Origin: JACVRW01 sp963812915
Lineage (GTDB): Bacteria > Actinomycetota > Thermoleophilia > Solirubrobacterales > Thermoleophilaceae
Direction of reading: 5' to 3'
Assembly (NCBI GenBank): GCA_963812915.1
Contig: CAWEXB010000008.1
Coordinates: 248,001 to 312,000, forward strand
DNA: 64,000 nt
The stretch's first letter is position 1. Every line of letters starts with the position of its first letter. The position numbers were made by a program, and so were the translations under genes. The notes below the pieces were generated by a model that worked only from the letters and a program-made list of their open reading frames with translations, was not told the DNA's origin and did no database searches. Positions 35,035-43,912 of this stretch are shown here, piece by piece.

Positions 35035-36840
35035 TCAGCTCACACCCCGCCCTCCTTTCGGGTCCCCGTTGCCACCGTTTTGCCAGCGCCGCGCCGGCCG
35101 CCGGTAGCCGACGGCGGCCTGGACGCTCGACGGCCGCCACTTCTCGCCGCCGCGGAGCGTGGGGACCCCCTCCTCGTTGAGCCGATCCGCTATCGCCTGG
35201 AGCGTCAGGCCACTCGCGCGCATGTCCGCGATCCGCTCCTTCAGCTCGGGCACGTCGTCGACGGCGGGACGGCCGATCCGCCTCCCCCTCGCCCGAGCGG
35301 CCTCCAGGCCCCTGCGGGTGCGCTCGCCGACGCGCTCGCGTTCCCATGCGCCCACCGAGATCAGCACGTTCGCGGCCTTCCGGCCGGCCGGCACGGCCGT
35401 GTCCACCTCGAGGTCGAGCGCCACCAGCCGTCCCCCATTGCGGGCGATGGACTCCAGGATCCGGCCGAGATCGGCCGCCGAGGGGCTGAGGCGCCTCAAC
35501 TGGGAGACGACGAGGCAGGACGCCTCCCCGCGCGCCACCCGCTCGAGAGCGTACGCCAGCCCTGGTCGGTCGAGTCCCTTCATGCGCGGCTCTTCGACGT
35601 CCCGCACGAGCTCCACCAGCGGCCAGCCGTTGCGCTCGCAGAGCGCCTCGATAGCCGCCGCCTGCTCCCGCACCAGGGCTCCGTTTCCCTCCCCGGTCTT
35701 TGGCGTGGTCGCGTAGCCGACGGCCCGCACCTTGTTCCGGGACGTGCCGTTGCCGTTCCCGCGCCCGTTCGCCGTGCGCGGGGCACGGGCGGGCGGAGGA
35801 GCCTCCAGCCTGTCAATTTCCCGATGTGTGACCCAGAACGGACCCGGCTTGTGCGGATCGTTCACCAGATAGCGGGCCTCGGGTCTCCGCAGAAGCCCTC
35901 GCGTGCCGAGCACGAGAGCGTGAACCCGGCCGCGAAAGCGACCGATCGAGTCGTCGAGAGCGTGCCCGTCCGCGACGATCCCGTGCGCCAGTGGTACAGA
36001 CGTGCCACGCGCAGGCGAGCCCAGGCGCCCGAGCAGGGCGCCGGCGAGCGCCGCAATGGCCGCGGCGAGGACCAGCAACGGAATGTTGAGATTCGTCGAT
36101 CCAGGATCGTCCGACCCGTCCGATCGAGTCGCACTCTCCCGCTGGGGTGTCCGCGGCGGCTGAGCGCCGGGGCTGCCCGGCGGTGCCGACTGCCGTTGCG
36201 GACCGGTGTTCGTCGGCTGATCTGGCTGGGTCCGGCGATTCCGGAGAATCGTGTCGGCGTTCACCAGCAGCCGACGTGTGCGGTCATCCACCACTCCGCT
36301 GAGTGGAGCGCCGGCTGCCGCCTGAAGGCGCATCACTGCGGCTTGGGTCATGGGGCCAAACCGGCCGTCCACCGGCCCCGGCCGTAGGCGCAGCTCGCGA
36401 AGCCTGGCCTGCAGCGACCGCACTGGCGGCGAGCCGTCGGCGAGGCCGTAACCGGCGCCGACCCGCAGGGGCCTGCGCTCGGCCACGCGGAGCGCCCGGC
36501 TGGTCCTCCGTCCGACGATTCCGTCGGCTGCAACGCCTGCCTCACGCTGGAAGCGCGTCACAGCGGCCTCGGTTCGCGGACCGAATAGCCCGTCGACCGG
36601 CCCCGGCGACCAGCCCAGCCGTCGCAGCGTTCTCTGCAGCGCGCGCACACGCCGTGCGTCGTCGGGAACGCCGTAGCCGGCCCCCGGCGCCAGCGGCTCA
36701 CCGCCGGCCTCCAGGATCGGCGCGGACCCGACGGACACGCTCGCTGCGATGCCCGTGCCCGGCAGACTGAGCAGGACGAGCGCGGCCAGGAGGGCCACCA
36801 GTCCGGCTCGCGCAATGGGCACGCGATATGTCGTTTGCAT
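35035..36840 (-). CDS. PGR1: peptidoglycan-binding, transmembrane, serine-recombinase-like protein
   Basis: 601 aa. Signal peptide (11-33, GLVALLAALVLLSLPGTGIA); PG_binding_1 domains at 60-118 (VRALQRTLRRLGWSPGPVDG) and 132-192 (VRSLQARLRELRLRPGPVDG); Pro/Ser linker; TM helix 251-272 (LNIPLLVLAAAIAALAGALL); cytoplasmic linker 273-370; recombinase-type fold 372-513 (AVGYATTPK, LDRPGLAYALERVARGEASCLVV, NVLISVGAWERERVGERTRRGL); HTH 530-577 (LTLQAIADRLNEEGVPTLRGG, KWRPSSVQ). The RxS nucleophile motif reads TTP and the second active-site Arg of LxRLxR is Pro (LRRLSPS), so strand cleavage is not expected. DNA binding looks preserved. SD GGAG, 8 bases from ATG. Confidence 0.87.
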   Translation of the reverse strand: MQTTYRVPIARAGLVALLAALVLLSLPGTGIAASVSVGSAPILEAGGEPLAPGAGYGVPDDARRVRALQRTLRRLGWSPGPVDGLFGPRTEAAVTRFQREAGVAADGIVGRRTSRALRVAERRPLRVGAGYGLADGSPPVRSLQARLRELRLRPGPVDGRFGPMTQAAVMRLQAAAGAPLSGVVDDRTRRLLVNADTILRNRRTQPDQPTNTGPQRQSAPPGSPGAQPPRTPQRESATRSDGSDDPGSTNLNIPLLVLAAAIAALAGALLGRLGSPARGTSVPLAHGIVADGHALDDSIGRFRGRVHALVLGTRGLLRRPEARYLVNDPHKPGPFWVTHREIDRLEAPPPARAPRTANGRGNGNGTSRNKVRAVGYATTPKTGEGNGALVREQAAAIEALCERNGWPLVELVRDVEEPRMKGLDRPGLAYALERVARGEASCLVVSQLRRLSPSAADLGRILESIARNGGRLVALDLEVDTAVPAGRKAANVLISVGAWERERVGERTRRGLEAARARGRRIGRPAVDDVPELKERIADMRASGLTLQAIADRLNEEGVPTLRGGEKWRPSSVQAAVGYRRPARRWQNGGNGDPKGGRGVS

Positions 36841-36865
36841 CGTTGTCTCCTTGTCGAGCGGTTAG

Positions 36866-36914
36866 CCCGGGCGCATCCCGCGCCCGGGAGTCCTGGTCAA
36901 AGCCCGCGCGGGCT
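36866..36914 (-). other. Intercistronic hairpins between LC1 and PGR1
   Basis: CCCGGGCGC/GCGCCCGGG (36866-36888) is a perfect 9-bp stem with loop ATCCC. AGCCCGCGCGGGCT (36901-36914) is a perfect palindrome ending in the LC1 stop codon. No T tract. The counterpart of the hairpin at 28496-28518. Confidence 0.55.
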
Positions 36915-39900
36915 TAGCCAGGCCGCTCGATGACGGCGATGAACGCCGCCGGCCGCCAAGGGGGCAGCGCAAGCGTCAGCCGTCGGCTGAACCGCTGCGC
37001 GCCGAAGGCGGCGAGCGAGACAAGTAGTCCGAAGAGAGTGCTGAAGGCCACTCCGGAGCCACCGGAGAAGGCGGAGCCGCCCGAGGGCCCGGGGAGCGGC
37101 GAAGGAGGTGCGTTGGGTGAGGCACCGCCGGGCGAGGAATCCGCGGCGTCGGCGGCGGCGGCGGCAGCGAACGTCGGGATCGATGCGAAGCCATCAAGTC
37201 CGGCGAGCCGGTGCATGATGGAAGAGAACAGTCCTCCGGCGGGCCCGCCGTTGGCCCCCAAGCCGCGGCCAAGACCGCCGTTAGCGAGCGACTCGAGCCG
37301 CTCGACGCCCAGCTGCCCAGGGATACGCGTGACCTGCGAGCCGAGGGGCGGCGTCAGCCCGGTCCCCTGCTCACCACCAGCGGGAGCCGCCGGTGGAGCG
37401 GGCGGCGTTGCACCGCCTCCGCCGCCGGGGACGAGCGCGGAGCCACTATCGCGATCGGAGGATCCTGCCGGCGAAGAGGGCGCTGGCTGCGACTGCCGCT
37501 CAACCGTGGGCAGAGGCAGCCCGCCAGGCGTGCCTCCTCGTGGCAGCGCGCCGACGACAGGTGCAAGCACGGGCGCCAAGGGGGCAACGACCGGCGCGAG
37601 CGGAGCGACCACCGGAGCCACTACCGCGCCGACCTGATCGACAACCGGCGCGAGCGGAGCAACCACCGGAGCCACCACCGCGCCGACCTGATCGACGACC
37701 GGCGCGAGCGGAGCGACCACCGGAGCCACCACCGCGCCGACCTGATCGACAACCGGCGCGAGCGGAGCGACCACCGGAGCCACCACCGCGCCGACCTGAT
37801 CGACAACCGGCGCGAGCGGAGCGACCACCGGAGCCACCACCGCGCCGACCTGATCGACAACCGGCGCGGCCACATCGACCACCTGATCGACGACCGGCGC
37901 CGCCACGTCAACGACCTGGTCAACAACCGGCGCCGCCACGTCGACCACCTGATCGACGACCGGCGCCGCCACGTCGACCACCTGATCGACAACCGGCGCC
38001 GCCACGTCCACAACCTGGTCGACGACCGGCGCCGCCACGTCGACCACCTGATCGACAACCGGCGCCGCCACGTCCACAACCTGGTCGACGACCGGCGCCG
38101 CCACATCGACCACCTGATCGACAACCGGCGCCGCCACGTCCACAACCTGGTCCACGACCGGCGCCGCCACATCGACCACCTGATCGACAACCGGCGCCGC
38201 CACGTCCACAACCTGGTCCACGACCGGCGCCGCCACGTCGACCACCTGATCAACAACCGGCGCCGCCACCTCGACCACCTGATCGACCACCGGCGCCGCC
38301 ACGTCGACCACCTGGCTCCACCACCGGCGCCACGACCTCGGCCACCGGCTCAACCACCGGCGCCACGACCTCGGCCACCGGCTCAACCACCGGCGCCACG
38401 ACCTCGGCCACCGGCTCGACCACCGGCGCCACGACCTCGGCCACCGGCTCAACCACCGGCGCCACCACATCGGCCACCGGCTCAACCACCGGCGCCACGA
38501 CCTCGGCCACCGGCTCAACCACCGGCGCCACCACCTCGGCCACCGGCTCAACCACCGGCGCCACGACCTCGGCCACCGGCTCAACCACCGGCGCCACCAC
38601 ATCGGCCACCGGCTCAACCACCGGCGCCACGACCTCGGCCACCGGCTCGACCACCGGCGCCACGACCTCGGCCACCGGCTCAACCACCGGCGCCACGACC
38701 TCGGCCACCGGCTCGACCACCGGCGCCACGACCTCGGCCACCGGCTCAGCCACCGGCGCCACGACCTCGGCCACCGGCTCAACCACCGGCGCCACCACGT
38801 CGGCCACCGGCTCAACCACCGGCGCCACGACCTCGGCCACCGGATCCGCCACCGGCGCCACCACATCGGCCACCGGCTCAACCACCGGCGCCACCACATC
38901 GGCCACCGGCATCGCCACGTCACCGGCGCCACCACATCAGCCACCGGCTCAACCACCGGCGCCACCACATCGGCCACCGGCTCGACCACCGGCGCCACCA
39001 CATCAGCCACCGGCTCAACCACCGGCGCCACCACATCAGCCACCGGATCCGCCACCGGCGCCACCACATCAGCCACCGGCTCAACCACCGGCGCCACCAC
39101 ATCAGCCACCGGATCCGTCACCGGCGCCACCACATCGGCCACCGGCTCAACCACCGGCGCCACCACATCGGCCACCGGCTCCGTCACCGGCGCCACCACA
39201 TCGGCCACCGGCTCAACCACCGGCGCCACCACATCGGCCACCGGATCGGTCACCGGCGCCACCACATCAGCCACCGGCTCGGCCACCGGCGCCACCACGT
39301 CGGCCACCGGCTCGGCCACCGGCGCCACCACATCAGCCACCGGATCGGTCACCGGCGCCACCACATCAGCCACCGGCTCGGCCACCGGCGCCACCACGTC
39401 GGCCACCGGATCGGTCACCGGCGCGACCACATCAGCCACCGGCTCGGTCACCGGCGCCACCACATCGGCCACCGGCTCGGTCACCGGCGCCACCACATCA
39501 GCCACCGGATCGGTCACCGGCGCCACCACGTCGGCCACCGGATCGGTCACCGGCGCCACCACGTCGGCCACCGGATCGGTCATCGGCGGCGCCGACGGCA
39601 CCGGCACCGGTTGCGACGGCACCGGAGGCGGCGGCGCGGCCGGCGTCGGAGGCGGCTCCGACGGCACCGGCGTCGGCTCTGACGGCAGCGGTGGCGACGC
39701 GGGCGGAGCGACGGCCGGTGTCGAAGGTGGCCCCGACGGCGCCGGCGCGGGCTCCGACGGCGCCGGGACAGGCTCGGGCGAGGCAGGTGCCGGCGCCACC
39801 GAAACGGGCGGAATAGCGAGCGGCGCTGTGTCGGGTCCGGGGCTCGGCGCGGATGGGGTCGCGACCGGCAGCAGGGACTCGACCGGCGCCAGGACCGGCT

Positions 39901-40442
39901 CCACGGGAGCGACCAGTGCATCCAACGGCGCTGCCGGCGCGGGGGGCGCAGGCACGGCGGGGGCGGGTTCTGCCGATGCCGGGTCCGGTTCGGCCGGAGC
40001 AGCGGGTGGGGGCGTCCGGCTCGGATGGAGCCGGAGCCGGCTCGGCCGGACCCGCAGGCGCCGGCGCCGGCTCGGACGGAGCCGGAGCCGGCTCGGCCGG
40101 AGCCGCGGGCGCCGGCTCGGGCGCGGCCGGATCCGTTTCGACAGGCGCGGCAGGCGGCGCCGGCGCGGGCGCGGCCGGATCCGTTTCGACAGGCGCGGCA
40201 GACGGCGCCGGCTCGGGCGCGGCCGGAGCCGCGGGCGGTGGCGCCGGCTCGGCCGGAGCAGCGGGCACCGGCGCGGGCTCGGCCGGCGCCGGGGCGGGCA
40301 CCGACGGCGCCGGCGGGAGCGACGGCGCTTGCACCGGGAGCGATGGGGCCCCGGGAAGCTGGGCGAGGGCCGATGGAGCGGACGCGACGACGAGGGCGAC
40401 GGCGATGGCCGCGCTAGCCATCACGCGTGTAAGAAACCACAC
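36914..40442 (-). CDS. LC1: giant secreted repeat protein with C-terminal membrane helix (frame broken)
   Basis: About 1,175 codons. GTG 40442 (SD AAGGGGAC) opens a signal peptide (VMASAAIAVALVVASAPSALA), a PAPAEPAPVPAAPAEP region, then tandem Val/Ala/Pro/Asp repeats: about 38 copies of VADVVAPV(T/V)(D/E)P, about 14 of VVDQVVDVAAP, about 5 of VVDQVGAVVAPVVAPLAP. The C-terminal 230 residues are Gly/Pro-rich, then TM helix (VAFSTLFGLLVSLAAFGAQRF) and tail PWRPAAFIAVIERPG. The frame changes at C5 (40008-40012), near 38920 and near 38320. Removing one C at 40008-40012 yields SEPDAPPAAPAEPDP without a break. Likely an extended rod spanning the wall. No known family recognised. Confidence 0.65.
37565..39590. 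repeat. Coding tandem-repeat tract of LC1
   Basis: Three successive unit types: 54-nt units (37565-37862), 33-nt units encoding VVDQVVDVAAP (37862-38325) and 33-nt units encoding VADVVAPVVEP variants (38326-39590), about 57 units in total. Units differ by a few synonymous or conservative bases (tcaacc/tcgacc, catcgg/gtcggc). Unit-type boundaries near 38320 and an irregular 29-base segment near 38910-38938 are where the reading frame shifts. Confidence 0.92.
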
Positions 40443-40908
40443 GCCGTGTCCCCTTGCCTCTGAGAGTTCGCCCGTATCAGCCAAGACCCTGGTCCCCCGC
40501 GCCGGGGTCCGTCCCGACGCGCGAGTTGCACGCATGCACGTACCCGCCCGGGCAACAGACTGTCTGAGGCTAACTTTCGACTGGCGGGGTTTTTCCGCAA
40601 ATTGCGAACATTTTCCGATCTACGTACGCAATGGCCGCCTCGGATTTACGCAATTGAGGTGCGCCGCCCGGGAGGGTAGAAGCGGGCTCAGAGCAGCTCG
40701 ATGTCCTCGTCGGGGTGAATCGAGATCGCCGGCTCGACGGGCGGGAGGGCCCCCCGGACATAGGTCTTCCGCCGGCGCGGGAGGCCCTGTCAAACCACCC
40801 CTCACGGGCAGCCTGCGAGTCGACCAAATCTGAGTATCCATCGCTTAAGCATCGCGCGTCGGTGCAGGGGCCGAGTCGTCGTCGGCCCGCCTTACGTGGA
40901 GAGCGGAG
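40443..40908. other. 466-bp intergenic region upstream of LC1
   Basis: Contains the LC1 regulatory repeats at 40596-40653. A 33-codon minus-strand frame at 40688-40789 reads RKTYVRGALPPVEPAISIHP and ends DEDIELL-stop; it looks protein-like but has no start codon after the preceding stop, so it may be a gene remnant. Nothing else supportable was seen. Confidence 0.4.
40596..40653. promoter_or_regulatory. LC1 upstream regulatory region
   Basis: CGCAAATTGCG (40596-40606) is the reverse complement of the CGCAATTTGCG upstream of LC2. It is followed by TACGCAA at 40625-40631 and 40647-40653, the latter inside GGATTTACGCAATTG. This stretch is distinctly AT-richer than the surroundings. It lies about 155-210 bp upstream of the LC1 start, so a long leader is likely. 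Confidence 0.55.
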
Positions 40909-41577
40909 TCAGTCGGGCAGTCCCCGGACGAACTCGACGAACTTCCTTGCGTCGCGCAGGGGGCCTCCGTGGCCGAACAGGACGAGCCGGGGCTCGAGCG
41001 AAACCAGCCTGCGGGCCGACCGGCGGTTCTCGACCGGATCGGCGGTCAGGAACCACGGCGGCTCGTGGAGGCCGGGAATCCCCGTGAGGACGTGCACGTT
41101 GTTCAGCACGTCGCCGAGGATGAGCACGCGGTCTACCTCGCGCCAGTAGGCCACGTGACCCGGCGAGTGGCCGGGGACCCCGAGGACCTCGAACCCCGCC
41201 ACCTCGTCGTGCTCGCGCAGGATGCGGTCGACGCGCCGCCCTGGCCCCGCCCAGTACCGCAGCGCCAGCCGCGGCAGAGGGTGGTCGGGCGAACTGCGGC
41301 CGATCAGCACCGGGTTCTCAGCCGCCGCGGCGTCGCCCTCGGACACCCAGAACGGGATCGAGAGCGCGTCGCACACCTGGTTCGAGGCGCCCTGGTGGTC
41401 GGGGTGGACGTGGGTGAGGGCGTGCGCCGCGACCTTCCGCCCACGCAGCTGGCGGAGGATGCGGCGGGCGGCGTGCCGCGTGGCGGCGTCGACGAGGACA
41501 TCCTCGACGAGATAGACGTTGAACGCGTTCGGCGGGAAGCCCGAGAGCAGCCACACGCCATCCGCGAGCTGCTTCAC
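40909..41577 (-). CDS. Metallo-beta-lactamase-fold hydrolase
   Basis: 222 aa. Zinc-binding motif THVHPDHQG (HxHxDH), VPGHSPGHVAYW with the third histidine, ILGDVLNN and a terminal FGHGGP histidine, giving a full dinuclear set as in glyoxalase II-like hydrolases. Substrate unknown. I start at GTG 41577, which overlaps the upstream stop as GTGA; a longer start at 41604 would overlap the upstream gene by 31 bases. Confidence 0.87.
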   Translation of the reverse strand: MKQLADGVWLLSGFPPNAFNVYLVEDVLVDAATRHAARRILRQLRGRKVAAHALTHVHPDHQGASNQVCDALSIPFWVSEGDAAAAENPVLIGRSSPDHPLPRLALRYWAGPGRRVDRILREHDEVAGFEVLGVPGHSPGHVAYWREVDRVLILGDVLNNVHVLTGIPGLHEPPWFLTADPVENRRSARRLVSLEPRLVLFGHGGPLRDARKFVEFVRGLPD

Positions 41578-41897
41578 CGCCGTGAGCCCAATCGAATGTG
41601 CCACTCCCCCAGTCGCTCACCGTTCTCGAGCTCGAAGACGTCCACGGCGATGAAGCTGAACCAGAGCGCGTGGAGGCCCCAACCCGCGTCCCGGGGAACC
41701 GCGAGGATCCAGCGCGGTTCGCGCTCGGGCTCACGGAGATAGACGACGGCGCCGCCGTCGCGCAACTCGGTGATGGTTCCGGGCACCACCTGAGTCTCGT
41801 CCCCACCGGGCATCCCCTCCACCCAGACGCGCACTGGGCGTCCCACCGGAGAGAAGCGAAGCAGCCGGCCGATGCGCTCGAGCATGTGGAGCCGCAC
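41574..41897 (-). CDS. Conserved-type hypothetical protein
   Basis: 107 aa. Mostly predicted beta strands (RPVRVWVEGMPGGDETQVVPGTITELRDGGAVVYLREP, WFSFIAVDVFELENGERLGEWHIRL). No signal peptide or TM helix and no recognised domain. Coupled to the metallohydrolase by a GTGA overlap, so a shared process is plausible. ATG at 41897. Confidence 0.6.
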   Translation of the reverse strand: MRLHMLERIGRLLRFSPVGRPVRVWVEGMPGGDETQVVPGTITELRDGGAVVYLREPEREPRWILAVPRDAGWGLHALWFSFIAVDVFELENGERLGEWHIRLGSRR

Positions 41898-41954
41898 GGC
41901 GGCGAGCGTAGCGGCGGTTGGCGCGGCCCGGTCCCGCGGAACCGGCGCCAGGAG

Positions 41955-43232
<1,278 letters not shown>

Positions 43233-43293
43233 TGGATCTCTCCCCGATGGCGAGGGTATCGCAGAAATACGCCCTCGACCGACGCGTCCCTGC

Positions 43294-43878
43294 CTAGTGC
43301 TGACTGATCACTCGGTCGATGAGGTTGTACTGCTGCGCCTCTTCGGCGCTCATGAAGTAGTCGCGCTCGGTGTCGCGCGACACCTTCTCGAGGTCCTGCT
43401 TGGTGTGCTTGGCGAGGATCTCGTCGAGCCGACGGCGGACGTCGATGATCTCCTTGGCGTGGATCTCGATGTCCGTGGCCTGACCCTGGAACGCCGAGCT
43501 GACCTGGTGGATCAGGATCTTCGCGTTCGGCAGCGCCATGCGCTTGCTTTCGGCGCCGCCCGCCAGCAGCAGCGCTCCCATCGACATCGCGATCCCGACG
43601 CAGATGGTCTGCACGTCGGGCTTGATGAACTGAATCGTGTCGTAGATCGCGAGCCCCGCGTACACCGATCCACCAGGCGAGTTGATGTATATGGAGATGT
43701 CCTTGTCCGGGTCCTCGGACTCCAGGTGAAGCAGCTGGGCCACGATCAGGTTGGCGATGTCGTCGGTGACCGGCGTGCCGAGGAAGACGATCCGCTCGTT
43801 GAGGAGACGCGAGTAGATGTCGAACGCGCGCTCCCCGCGGGAGGTCTGCTCGACGACCATTGGGACGAGAGGACTCAT
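43294..43878 (-). CDS. clpP: ATP-dependent Clp protease proteolytic subunit ClpP
   Basis: 194 aa serine protease. The catalytic Ser is in CVGIAMSMGALLLAGG, the His in LPNAKILIHQVSSAF and the Asp in VSRDTERDYFMSAEEAQQYNLIDRVI. Handle-helix and N-terminal hairpin are present. Only one clpP copy is here, whereas many actinobacteria have tandem clpP1-clpP2; a second may lie elsewhere. Order tig-clpP-clpX. Confidence 0.97.
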   Translation of the reverse strand: MSPLVPMVVEQTSRGERAFDIYSRLLNERIVFLGTPVTDDIANLIVAQLLHLESEDPDKDISIYINSPGGSVYAGLAIYDTIQFIKPDVQTICVGIAMSMGALLLAGGAESKRMALPNAKILIHQVSSAFQGQATDIEIHAKEIIDVRRRLDEILAKHTKQDLEKVSRDTERDYFMSAEEAQQYNLIDRVISQH

Positions 43879-43912
43879 GGGGCCGCGAGTCTAGCGGTCG
43901 CGCTCGCCGGGC

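Noticed and set aside
26759..36840. PGR genes as active site-specific recombinases or a mobile element
   Set aside because: Catalytic serine is absent in both, each has a signal peptide and membrane helix, and no terminal inverted repeats, target duplications or cargo boundaries typical of integration were found. Edge motifs are kept only as weak possibilities.
37565..39590. Regular 33-nt periodicity resembling a CRISPR array
   Set aside because: There are no unique spacers between the units, units are contiguous and encode an in-frame peptide repeat, and no cas genes are present.
37211..39816. Long plus-strand open frames (over 800 codons) across the LC1 region
   Set aside because: They are antisense readings of the 33-nt and 54-nt repeats, which contain no stop in several frames; composition (HRRHHIGHRL, PPAPPHRPPAQ) is repeat translation and no start, signal or domain supports them.
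40570..40827. Short minus-strand open frame upstream of LC1
   Set aside because: Overlaps the AT-richer regulatory repeats and shows no protein-like features or ribosome-binding site.
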